From: Gammaproteobacteria bacterium
GTDB lineage: Bacteria; Pseudomonadota; Gammaproteobacteria; SZUA-229
Direction: 5' to 3'
Assembly (NCBI GenBank): GCA_024278435.1
Contig: JAJRTD010000142.1
Location: 1-22,788 of the forward strand
Length of the DNA stretch: 22,788 nt
The position numbers were made by a program, and so were the translations under genes. A model generated the notes under the pieces. That model saw nothing but the letters and a program-made list of their open reading frames with translations, ran no database searches and was not told the origin of the DNA. Shown here piece after piece: positions 1 to 7,327 of the stretch (the first letter of the stretch is position 1; each line of letters starts with the position of its first letter).

Positions 1-2
1 AA

Positions 3-140
3 TATCTCAAGCCAGAAGTCAGCTTTGAAATACTGGATGAATACGCGCTGAAAATAAGTGATAATAAAGCCGCTAGTGAGCTACAAAAAGCTAGGAAAAA
101 GCTATTTAGTTTGATTTTCAAACACCCTAAAACCGGATGA
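3..140 (+). CDS. C-terminal end of an unidentified protein (partial)
   Basis: An open frame enters from the left edge (first full codon at base 3) and ends at a TGA at 138-140, leaving about 45 residues. The visible tail is hydrophilic and lysine-rich, ends in KHPKTG, and has no membrane segment or motif I can name. I do not recognise the family. Its base composition is AT-rich like the glycosyltransferase and acyltransferase genes downstream, so it may belong to the same glycan module, but that is only position-based inference. Reality of the frame is supported by its being uninterrupted up to the edge; the short length keeps confidence moderate. Confidence 0.5.
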   Translation, partial: YLKPEVSFEILDEYALKISDNKAASELQKARKKLFSLIFKHPKTG

Positions 141-712
141 GTGGTCTGGGCTATTTCAGACTCATTTGTTAATTGGAAAATACTGTCAATAGGTCATGCA
201 TGCGCAGCCTTACGCCACATCAAAACGGACGAATTAAAGACGCGTTATGGGCTTATATTGCCCCTGTGCACGGAAAGCATCCGCCTCAAAGATTTGGCTG
301 AGGCCACAAACAGAGCTTCGTACAAAGCGTAAGACTTGACTTCATTGATACGCGGTAACTATAGAACGTGATAGCTTTGTGCCGCCAAGATGATAAAGAC
401 GGCGGGCTTATGCAGCCATGATTTTCGACCTGCTAATTATGCCATTGCCATCATCACGGGCTATAGCACCTAAGTAACTGCTCTAAAAAAACGGTCTCTA
501 TAGTTTATTTTACAAGCGTTTCAAATTCATGTCTTGATATAAGTTTCAGTAGTTATGAAAATACAGTATTATTGCACCTCATGATCTGATTTCCTTTTTT
601 ATTTTCAATGGTTTGTGGCAAACTCATTGCGTCAAAACAAAAGGGGCTTCAGACCTGTTTATTTCTCCTTAACAGGACGACAGTAATATCTGGATAACCA
701 TTTAAAGACGTT
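141..712. other. Intergenic region, about 570 bp, with sigma-54 promoter near its right end
   Basis: No convincing gene is present. A 63-codon GTG-initiated frame at 141-332 has no ribosome binding site, no recognisable motif and directly abuts the previous stop, so I treat it as chance. The stretch 333-600 shows scattered stops in all frames and becomes AT-rich from about 480 onward, typical of upstream regulatory DNA. The useful content is the sigma-54-type promoter at 616-630. A small perfect inverted repeat, CCTGTT (654-659) and AACAGG (671-676), lies in the predicted leader of the acyltransferase gene. Confidence 0.6.
616..630 (+). promoter_or_regulatory. Candidate sigma-54 (RpoN) -24/-12 promoter
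   Basis: TGGCAAACTCATTGC matches the RpoN consensus TGGCACG-N4-TTGC at the invariant positions: GG at 617-618, exactly ten bases, then GC at 629-630. Both TGGCA and TTGC blocks are intact. It reads toward the acyltransferase start at 713, placing the transcript start near 642 and leaving a leader of about 70 bases. The same window encodes a sigma-54 activator of the PrsR type, and such activators need this promoter class, which makes control by PrsR attractive. No activator binding site could be recognised upstream. Confidence 0.6.
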
Positions 713-1342
713 ATGAAAACATTAAATAAAGTTTTCGAGAAACTTACCTACGACCCGCTATGGCCGCTTGCTTACATCTTCTCTAGGCTGTTCCTTATAA
801 CCCTTTTATACAAAAAAAACATCCAGATTGACGGGAAGATAAAAATTAGCGGGATACCTCTTATAGATATTCACAACCGCGCCCGCTTAATAATAGGGCA
901 TAATGTAACCATAAATTCCAGAAACAAGGACTATCATGTTAACATGCACTCACCCGTAAAGTTGTTTGCTGATAGAGATGGTGCCACAATCAAAATTGGC
1001 AACAACACGCGGTTACACGGCACTTGCATCCACGCATACTCATCCATTGAAATAGGAAACAACTGCCTAATAGCTGCAAACTGCCAAATACTGGACGGCA
1101 GCGGCCATGACCCATCCTTCCCTGATGTCGACAACAGGATAAATACTTCCGGTCAGGCGCGCCCAATTAAAATCGAAGACTCTGTCTGGATTGGCATTAA
1201 CTGCGTTATCTTGCCCGGAGTAATAATTGGAAGAGGCAGTATAATTTCAGCAAATAGTGTTGTTGTAAAGGATGTTCCACCTATGGTTATCGCTGGCGGA
1301 AACCCTGCCAAGATAATAAAATCGTATACAAACAAGGCATAA
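713..1342 (+). CDS. Hexapeptide-repeat (left-handed beta-helix) acyltransferase
   Basis: A 209-residue cytoplasmic acyltransferase of the WbbJ/LacA-like superfamily, likely O- or N-acetylating a sugar residue of the EPS repeat unit from acetyl-CoA. The body from about residue 80 shows the imperfect [LIV]-G-x4 hexapeptide periodicity (IKIGNN, IEIGNN, VWIGIN, VIIGRG). The candidate catalytic His lies in SGHD (about residue 132). The C-terminal half ends with the family signature in which an ANS-V-V-KDVPP segment is followed by GGNPAK. A short hydrophobic stretch near residues 19-33 may associate it with the membrane. The start follows a sigma-54-type promoter; the ribosome binding site is weak. 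The downstream glycosyltransferase begins 44 bases later on the same strand, so the two are probably cotranscribed. The exact acceptor sugar cannot be told from sequence. Confidence 0.85.
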   Translation: MKTLNKVFEKLTYDPLWPLAYIFSRLFLITLLYKKNIQIDGKIKISGIPLIDIHNRARLIIGHNVTINSRNKDYHVNMHSPVKLFADRDGATIKIGNNTRLHGTCIHAYSSIEIGNNCLIAANCQILDGSGHDPSFPDVDNRINTSGQARPIKIEDSVWIGINCVILPGVIIGRGSIISANSVVVKDVPPMVIAGGNPAKIIKSYTNKA

Positions 1343-1386
1343 AGAACTGTTTATGCCTTAACCCCTTTTAAAATTGATTACTACTT

Positions 1387-2382
1387 ATGAGAAAACACAT
1401 CTGGATCACATGGGAAAAACACAGAAGAACAAAAGAGCTGGCCGGCGCTTTTAATGCAACACTAATTCCAATTATATACAATGGGTCGCCTTTTATACGA
1501 TATCCTTTCTCCTTGCTGAAGACTATATATATACTACTCATTACACGCCCAGCCATATTATTCGTCCAGAACCCGTCAATGATTCTCGCGACACTGGCTT
1601 CAGCGTTAAAACCTATCTTCAGATATCAACTTATTGTTGACAGGCACTCAAACTTTCGCTTCTCTACAATAAATTCAAGATCACCTAAATGGAAATTTTT
1701 TCACGCACTGAGCCGTTACACCATAAAAAAAGCTGACGTTACAATCGTAACCGTTCAATCACTGGCAGCACTCGTGAACGACTGGGGAGGAAATGGCTTG
1801 GTGCTCCAAGACAAAATACCCGATATCCCCATAAACGAAGATGATATCAGAGAGCTTAAAGGGAACTTTAACGTGGTTTGTGTATCAACCTTTGTTGCGG
1901 ATGAGCCCATATTTGATATCGTGAATGCGGCAGCACTGATTAGCGATGACACACACATCTACCTCACAGGAAAGTATGATAACTTCCCAGAGATTAAAAT
2001 CTTACAGAAGATAAAGCCAAAAAACGTAACTTTTACAGGGTTCATTTCTGACTATGATTATGCGCAATTATTATATAGTGCTGATGCAATCATGGTGCTT
2101 ACAATGCTTGATGAATTATTAACCTGCGGTGCTTATGAGGCAGTAGCAATAAACAAGCCCATGATCCTCTCAAATACAGAGGCATTATCCGCCTATTTTT
2201 ATAAAGGCGCTGCATACACAGGCTCGGACAAGGAATCCATTGCACGTGCTATCATCGACGTTCAAAAAAACTACAATACGTACCTAAGAGATATTAAATC
2301 ACTACATGACAGCCTAGATACAAACTGGTTAGAACGATTTCAGAAAACAAAGACGGTAACTCACAGCCTACGTGATAACTAA
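1387..2382 (+). CDS. Glycosyltransferase, GT-B fold (GT4-like)
   Basis: A 331-residue protein with the layout of a retaining GT-B glycosyltransferase that would add one sugar to the lipid-linked repeat unit on the cytoplasmic face. The N-terminal half has a hydrophobic segment (about residues 38-72) with ILFVQNPS, typical of the acceptor-binding domain. The C-terminal half has the GFISDYDYAQLLYSADAIMV helix-strand pattern followed by an intact E-x7-E nucleotide-sugar motif: Glu in DELLTCGAYE, followed by INKPMILS. It is shorter than most GT4 proteins. The codons are AT-rich, like the acyltransferase it follows by 44 bases. Donor and acceptor are unknown. Confidence 0.8.
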   Translation: MRKHIWITWEKHRRTKELAGAFNATLIPIIYNGSPFIRYPFSLLKTIYILLITRPAILFVQNPSMILATLASALKPIFRYQLIVDRHSNFRFSTINSRSPKWKFFHALSRYTIKKADVTIVTVQSLAALVNDWGGNGLVLQDKIPDIPINEDDIRELKGNFNVVCVSTFVADEPIFDIVNAAALISDDTHIYLTGKYDNFPEIKILQKIKPKNVTFTGFISDYDYAQLLYSADAIMVLTMLDELLTCGAYEAVAINKPMILSNTEALSAYFYKGAAYTGSDKESIARAIIDVQKNYNTYLRDIKSLHDSLDTNWLERFQKTKTVTHSLRDN

Positions 2383-2893
2383 ATCAAGAAGCACTGATCA
2401 CATAAATTAGACCAGATCACCATAATCATGGGTTACCACCAAACGAGGCAGAGAATCGTTATTGGGAAGCTCTTAACAACCACAAACTATAAATCGGCGG
2501 GGTCGTTTCAGGGACTGGAAGCCCCACCATATACCGACCAAAGCTGATTGATTATTCAATTTCAAAATTCACATTTGGCTTCTCTTCAAAATCATGAGAT
2601 AAATACTCTACTATCATTTGCTTCGCCCCCCCCTGCTGCTACACAAAAACGCCCGCCCCAATACCATTTTTTTAAATGCGGAAACTCGAACAATCTCTAT
2701 CTAGAAAAAACCACATGTTTGTCTTGCCTACTCCCTTAATCCAGTGGCCACATCACCCTGTAGAACTTGGTAACGATATTCGCAACCCAAACAAAATGGC
2801 ATTCAATCTTGCACTTCATATGTGAACCTGTGCGATAGCCCATAACTCAACATTAATCCAACGGCGAGGGTTTAAATCTTTAAAGCGGGCGAA
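2383..2893. other. Intergenic region, about 510 bp, no gene seen
   Basis: This stretch separates the end of the glycosyltransferase (+) from the end of the secreted lectin/lyase-like gene (-), so both transcripts converge here. A 63-codon frame at 2548-2739 is low-complexity in composition, lacks a ribosome binding site and an ATG start, and matches nothing I know. No T-rich hairpin that would serve as a terminator was found, although convergent genes would need one. There is an 8-base C run near 2626-2633. Confidence 0.6.
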
Positions 2894-3877
2894 TTACTTG
2901 ACCACTACATTAATACCACTGGGGGGGAGTGGTGCGTTGGGAAGCAACGGCGTCGTAGATATTACAAAATCATCAATCAACCATTCGGTTTCAACAGCAT
3001 ACTCATCATTGTGATACCCCATTAAATAACCCGCACCCCATCCATTATACCCAGCAGCAATTGACTCATTTGAAATATCACAATCTATATTTTCATATCC
3101 AGTGATGTACTCAAAATTAGCATCTCCCTTCCATCTACGGTACATCTTTACAAGGCCATCACGAGCACCATTTTTTGATGAGGCTTTAAAATGAAATATT
3201 ACTTGCATCCAACGACCAGAATCTGTAGGCGTCACAAAGCCCTGGTATGGCTGAGATTCAGGCGTAAACTGAGTTCCACGATTCGAAACCTGAAGCTGCA
3301 TTGACATGCTATAAGGAACTGTAGACGGACGGTCTTTAACCTCTACAAACGTAGACTTATAGTTAAAAAGATTTGATTTCGAATTCATTCCAAAAATCAT
3401 CCATTTATTATTGGAGTTTCTGTTAGATCCTGAGCCAGTACGCTTATAGTTCATCGGCACTCTTATCCAATACGATATCCAAACTTCTGGATATCCCTTT
3501 TTCATGTCAAATTCTTGTTCTACAAATGCTGAGTCATCTCCTTTGCCAGTTGCCTGATACTTGAATCGCAAGCTATTTTTTCCATCCTGCGCAGCATACT
3601 CCCTCGGGGTCCCATCAGGCAGCTTAGGACTAAATACCTGATACTTGCGACCTTCCCAGCTTGTAAAAATACTTACTGGCCCATCATCAGGATCTTGCGT
3701 AACTATACTTATGCGATCATTTTCTCCCGATGGAATCCACTCAAACTTATCAGCATTTGTTGACAACAAATCACCTGACTCGAAAGAATCTGAAAAAATC
3801 ACCTCCGCACCTGCGGTTGTCACCACCATATGCAGAGAAAAAAATAAAAGTATAGAAAAGGTATTGACGTTAATCAT
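2894..3877 (-). CDS. Secreted concanavalin-like / polysaccharide-lyase-like protein
   Basis: A 327-residue exported protein. Residues 1-24 form a signal peptide (hydrophobic core ILLFFSLHMVV, cleavage expected after TAGA), and the mature part begins with a FSDSFESGD segment. That opening is common in secreted beta-jelly-roll proteins of the concanavalin A-like lectin/glucanase fold and in the heparin lyase/alginate lyase-like PF14099 group. Supporting pattern: the strand EVWISYWIRVP near residue 130, a tryptophan-rich core, and a closing strand EWLIDDFVIST. A ribosome binding site GGGTGGA lies seven bases before the ATG. It could trim or bind the EPS outside the cell; the catalytic residues cannot be assigned, so enzyme activity is unproven. 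There is no C-terminal PEP-CTERM anchor. The next - strand gene lies about 400 bases upstream, so it probably has its own promoter. Confidence 0.7.
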   Translation of the reverse strand: MINVNTFSILLFFSLHMVVTTAGAEVIFSDSFESGDLLSTNADKFEWIPSGENDRISIVTQDPDDGPVSIFTSWEGRKYQVFSPKLPDGTPREYAAQDGKNSLRFKYQATGKGDDSAFVEQEFDMKKGYPEVWISYWIRVPMNYKRTGSGSNRNSNNKWMIFGMNSKSNLFNYKSTFVEVKDRPSTVPYSMSMQLQVSNRGTQFTPESQPYQGFVTPTDSGRWMQVIFHFKASSKNGARDGLVKMYRRWKGDANFEYITGYENIDCDISNESIAAGYNGWGAGYLMGYHNDEYAVETEWLIDDFVISTTPLLPNAPLPPSGINVVVK

Positions 3878-4278
3878 TAGTTTCCACCCTAAGTTAGGTC
3901 AGAATATTATCGGGTGTTTATTCGCAATTTAATAGAGGAAACTTGCAAAATTGGCTCGGTGACGCACTAAAAGTAACGCGAACAAACATTATCAACTTTC
4001 AATATCACCAGTGATAATATCGAAAATATATATTTTTCATACATTTAGTCGACACCTTATGCCTATATTTGATGATAAATAATCAACGAATTATGGAGAC
4101 TTTAGGAGATGCGAACCGCAATCACAGGCACACCTGCAACTTACAGCAAAAAAAGTATAGCATATTTTGTCGAAAACGCGACAATTTCTGTCGAAAATAT
4201 AACAGCCTCCTCTCCAGATTTACTCCTGTATACTTAACAAGAGAAGCTTCCCATATCCGCCAGAAAAGCAAGTGGCTC
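3878..4278. other. Intergenic region, 401 bp, with TGTCG repeats
   Basis: This separates two - strand genes and should carry the promoter of the secreted lectin/lyase-like gene. It is strongly AT-rich. The 83-codon frame on the + strand at 4069-4320 overlaps the end of the phosphatase-fusion gene and has no family features, so I do not call it. The notable content is the set of TGTCG/CGACA half-sites at 4168-4193, described separately. A sequence near 3946-3960 (- strand) has a good TTTTGCAA -12 block but CG instead of GG at -24, so it is not called a sigma-54 promoter. Confidence 0.55.
4165..4197. promoter_or_regulatory. Candidate operator: three TGTCG half-sites
   Basis: TGTCG (4168-4172), six bases, CGACA (4179-4183), five bases, then TGTCG (4189-4193). 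The first and second form a perfect inverted repeat; the first and third are direct repeats, each followed by AAAA and spaced 21 bases apart, about two turns of the helix. Such an arrangement suits a dimeric DNA-binding regulator. It lies about 290 bases upstream of the secreted lectin/lyase-like gene. The regulator is unknown. Confidence 0.35.
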
Positions 4279-5847
4279 TCATCGTTTTGTCAACTCCCTC
4301 GATTTTATAATTTCAGTTAAAGCATTATCTATTGCCTGAAAACAGTCATCAAAGAAGACATCCGGCTTGCCATACGGGTCATCAATAATAATTGACGGAT
4401 TTTTTTTCATCAGACCCAGCAAAATCACCTGGCAGGAGCTACCATCAACTTCCTTAAATAATTTCACATGCCACGGCTCCATACAAATAACAAGATCGTT
4501 ATCATTAATTTTGACAGAATCATAAAGCTTGGCCTTGTGCCCTTCAAGATTCACGCCTCGATAAAGCGCGCGCCTTAGCGCATCTGAATTAGCCGGCGAA
4601 CCCTCCTTAGTGTACAAGCCCATTGATACCGCTTTGGCCCCTAGTTGTTTGGCTTTTATCTCTGCGTAAGGACTACGGCATATATTCCCTTTACAGACAA
4701 AGACTAGTCGCGAAACATTCGTCCAATCTATATTCTTATAGCGCTCGTAAAACCTCAGCCTATACTTAATTAATATAATAATATTAAAAAGCAACTTTCT
4801 TTTTACAGTGTGTCGCACCTTGAATTTAATCTTTCTTATAAAACTGCTCACAGATTCGAAGCCAGAACAATATTGCACCAAGTCCTCAACATTAGAAGGA
4901 AAGCTCATCCTTTTTATTAAATATTTATCGGCCTCTGCGGCATCATTAAAACTTACATAACCGGGTTCAGCAGTCACCGCTCCCGCCAAGCAAGCCGATT
5001 TAATATAATCAACATCTCTATAAATGAAATCCTCATTACGTCCTGTAGGATAGGCAAAAACCGGGCACGGCTGATCAAGCTTCTCTCTTAGCATATTCCA
5101 TGACTGCTCAATCTCATCATATGCCTGATCATCAGTACATTGAGACAGAATATAATGATTAACAGCATGCGGACCAAATGATATCCCCTGCTTTTCTAGC
5201 TTACGCGCCATATCCCAACTCAAAGGTTTTGCGCAATCCTTCAAAAACACTGTTGGTACAGTACTTAAATAACCTGACAACGCTCTCATCACCTTTTCAA
5301 GCTCTGCAATCGGTAGTTTTTTACAGGCACCTCTTAAGGTTGCCATAGATTTGTACCTTCTTACCGGATCAGCAATATTATAGGTTACCTTTTCTCCGTT
5401 AATTTCAACGGTAATTTTATCTTCTTCTGTATTGTAGAGAACAAATTTAAGAAAACAGTCCCAAGGCGGGGTTCCTTTATCTACAAAATCAGTTATAAGA
5501 AAAATTGTTGCAGGACATTGATGCTTTATAAACACAGGCGCTGCGACTTCCGCCTGTTCGATATAACCATCATCCAAAGTGAAGGCAACAGCCTTTTTAA
5601 GCGGTTTTTCACCACTATTGATATTACGGACAATTTCATCCAGCGATACCAGGTTATAACCTTTCTTTCTTAAATGAGTTAGCGCCCGATCTAGAAACTC
5701 CGCTGAATGCCCCTTTTCAATCACACCGGGGGCTGACATACGATGCATCATAAAAATAACGGCTTTGTTCTGTAGGCTTGGGAATGCACCTTTCAGGTAC
5801 AACCACTCCCATGTATATACCAGTATTCTTTTAAGATAGCTTTTCAT
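4279..5847 (-). CDS. NodB-type polysaccharide deacetylase fused to low-molecular-weight protein-tyrosine phosphatase
   Basis: One uninterrupted frame of 522 residues from the ATG at 5845-5847. The frame stays open upstream to a TTG at 5961, but those 38 residues look non-native, and MKSYLKRILVY is a more natural start. The N-terminal domain (about 20-290) is a carbohydrate esterase 4/NodB deacetylase: FMMHR, the metal-binding TLDDG, and an H-x3-H pair in GPHAVNH. A basic linker (about 325-375) leads to a low-molecular-weight tyrosine phosphatase domain. This has the P-loop CKGNICR (Cys385, Arg391, a perfect C-x5-R followed by SP) and the general acid in DPYG (Asp490). Stand-alone phosphatases of this class (Wzb-like) dephosphorylate BY-kinases of EPS export. 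No signal peptide is seen, so both domains are probably cytoplasmic. The gene is AT-rich and diverges from the ATP-grasp gene. Confidence 0.85.
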   Translation of the reverse strand: MKSYLKRILVYTWEWLYLKGAFPSLQNKAVIFMMHRMSAPGVIEKGHSAEFLDRALTHLRKKGYNLVSLDEIVRNINSGEKPLKKAVAFTLDDGYIEQAEVAAPVFIKHQCPATIFLITDFVDKGTPPWDCFLKFVLYNTEEDKITVEINGEKVTYNIADPVRRYKSMATLRGACKKLPIAELEKVMRALSGYLSTVPTVFLKDCAKPLSWDMARKLEKQGISFGPHAVNHYILSQCTDDQAYDEIEQSWNMLREKLDQPCPVFAYPTGRNEDFIYRDVDYIKSACLAGAVTAEPGYVSFNDAAEADKYLIKRMSFPSNVEDLVQYCSGFESVSSFIRKIKFKVRHTVKRKLLFNIIILIKYRLRFYERYKNIDWTNVSRLVFVCKGNICRSPYAEIKAKQLGAKAVSMGLYTKEGSPANSDALRRALYRGVNLEGHKAKLYDSVKINDNDLVICMEPWHVKLFKEVDGSSCQVILLGLMKKNPSIIIDDPYGKPDVFFDDCFQAIDNALTEIIKSRELTKR

Positions 5848-5975
5848 ATCATCTGTCTTACTTTCATCTTCATTGCCAGTCTTGCCTATATCAATAGCCT
5901 GGATATCACCATCTCGGTACCACCACAATCTGATGACAAGCCACCCAACTATAACAGGCAATTCGTAATATTTGA

Positions 5976-6003
5976 TTGTTTCAGCGATTAAAGGGCCTAT
6001 AAT
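5976..6003 (+). promoter_or_regulatory. Candidate sigma-70 promoter of the ATP-grasp gene
   Basis: TTGTTT (5976-5981), a 16-base spacer, then a perfect TATAAT (5998-6003). It reads toward the ATG at 6060 and sits in the 212-bp gap between divergent genes. The expected transcript start is near 6010, giving a leader of about 50 bases. Confidence 0.5.
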
Positions 6004-6059
6004 CTACCGGCAATGCAAAACAGCGTCATTAATCTCCTGGAACCAGCCCTGTAGCTTAC

Positions 6060-7238
6060 ATGAAAAGAGCTCTTGTTCTAGATTCAAATCAGCGCAGCGC
6101 CCTGGCAGTAACTCGCTCACTTGGCAAGCAGGGCGTTCCTGTCTTTACCACGGAGGAAACCGCTCCAGCACTAGCCGGCGCTTCACGGTACAGCCGGCAG
6201 CATTTTACCTGCCCCTCGCCCGCACAGGAACCCAAAAAATTTATTGAATACCTGACTGGGCTCGTTAGCAGACTACAGATCGACATCCTGCTACCTATGA
6301 CTGAACTAACCACAACCTTGCTGCTCCTAAATCAGGAAGCTTTCCCATCTACGCTTATCCCTTTTGCCGATGCAAACACCGTCGACGCACTGGCCAACAA
6401 GTGCCACCTGATGCAAACGGCCGGCTCGCTTGATATTCCCGTGCCGCTCACCTGGTACGCAGACAATGCAAGCAACCTTCCCGACAAGCTAGAGAACCTG
6501 CCATACCCACTGGTACTCAAACCAGGCAAATCCTGGGTTTTTTACAACAACCAGTGGCGGCGAGCCGCCGTGAAGTTTGCTCAGACCCCCGCAGAAGCGC
6601 AAAACATTATTGACACATACTGGGCCTTTCAGACCCTCCCGTTTATGCTGCAAGCATCCGTGGAAGGCCATGGCGCCGGGGTATTCGCTATTTACGACCA
6701 TGGACGGCCACTGGCTTTTTTCGCCCATAAGCGGTTGCGGGAAAAACCACCCAGCGGCGGTGTCAGCGTCCTTTCTGAAAGCGTAGCCGTCGACCCAGTG
6801 CAGGGTATCTATGCACGCAAACTACTGGACAATGCCGCCTGGCACGGGGTTGCCATGGTCGAGTTCAAGGTCACACCAGATGGCACACCGTATTTAATGG
6901 AGATCAACACCCGTTTCTGGGGCTCTTTGCAGCTTTCTATCGACTCCGGCGTGGATTTCCCCTGGCTGTTGTATCAGGTGAGCTGTGGTGAGCAGGCAAA
7001 CGCTGTTACTGACTACAAAACTGAGAACCGCTTGCGCTGGCTGCTGGGCGATCTCGACAGCCTGTACCTGACATTTAAAAACAGGCAGGCACCGGTTGGC
7101 AAAAAGCTGGTCGCCCTGCTTCGCTTTTTAACTCCCTCACCGCTACGCACCCGACACGAGATAAACCGTATTGGCGATATGGGACCCTTCTGGTATGAAT
7201 TACGCCAGTATATGCGCGATATACTGGGAAAATCCTGA
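6060..7238 (+). CDS. ATP-grasp family ligase
   Basis: A 392-residue cytoplasmic protein with the three-part ATP-grasp arrangement. It has an N-terminal pre-ATP-grasp domain (residues 1-110; ALVLDSNQRSALAVTRSLGK, PMTELTT) and a central ATP-binding subdomain with YPLVLKPGKSW (about 150-160). The C-terminal part carries the Mg/ATP ligands in VAMVEFKVTPDG and YLMEINTRFWGS (about 280-300). ATP-grasp enzymes activate a carboxylate as acyl-phosphate and join it to an amine, thiol or other nucleophile. Members of the carboxylate-amine ligase type often occur in EPS and exosortase loci, but their substrate is generally undefined. It is flanked by divergent and convergent glycan genes and appears to be a single-gene transcript with its own TATAAT promoter. 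It is GC-richer than the genes to its left. The ribosome binding site is weak. Confidence 0.85.
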   Translation: MKRALVLDSNQRSALAVTRSLGKQGVPVFTTEETAPALAGASRYSRQHFTCPSPAQEPKKFIEYLTGLVSRLQIDILLPMTELTTTLLLLNQEAFPSTLIPFADANTVDALANKCHLMQTAGSLDIPVPLTWYADNASNLPDKLENLPYPLVLKPGKSWVFYNNQWRRAAVKFAQTPAEAQNIIDTYWAFQTLPFMLQASVEGHGAGVFAIYDHGRPLAFFAHKRLREKPPSGGVSVLSESVAVDPVQGIYARKLLDNAAWHGVAMVEFKVTPDGTPYLMEINTRFWGSLQLSIDSGVDFPWLLYQVSCGEQANAVTDYKTENRLRWLLGDLDSLYLTFKNRQAPVGKKLVALLRFLTPSPLRTRHEINRIGDMGPFWYELRQYMRDILGKS

Positions 7239-7327
7239 ATGTTGATGTTTTTAAAAAGCCCGCTTTTCCTAGCCTGCTGACGGCACCAGAATTCACAGTC
7301 GGCCTGCCCCCCCCCGAAGGTTTGGCA

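Noticed and set aside
141..332. 63-codon GTG-start frame directly after the partial gene
   Set aside because: No ribosome binding site, no recognisable motif, and no relation to neighbours; treated as chance.
2548..2739. 63-codon + strand frame in the 2383-2893 gap
   Set aside because: Non-ATG start, no ribosome binding site, odd composition, no family resemblance.
2915..2933. Perfect hairpin ACCACT / AGTGGT with a seven-G loop
   Set aside because: It lies within the end of a coding sequence and has no T-run, so it does not look like a terminator; likely incidental to Pro-rich codons.
3946..3965. - strand sigma-54-like element before the secreted lectin/lyase-like gene
   Set aside because: Good TTTTGCAA block, but CG instead of the invariant GG at -24.
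4069..4320. 83-codon + strand frame
   Set aside because: Overlaps the end of the phosphatase-fusion gene and the AT-rich intergenic region; no protein features.
6840..6853. TGGCACGGGGTTGC, resembling a sigma-54 promoter
   Set aside because: Spacing between GG and GC is nine bases, not ten, and it is inside the ATP-grasp coding sequence.
7307..7315. Run of nine C between two convergent genes
   Set aside because: Non-coding; could be slippage-prone or a base-call problem, but there is no gene it would switch on or off.
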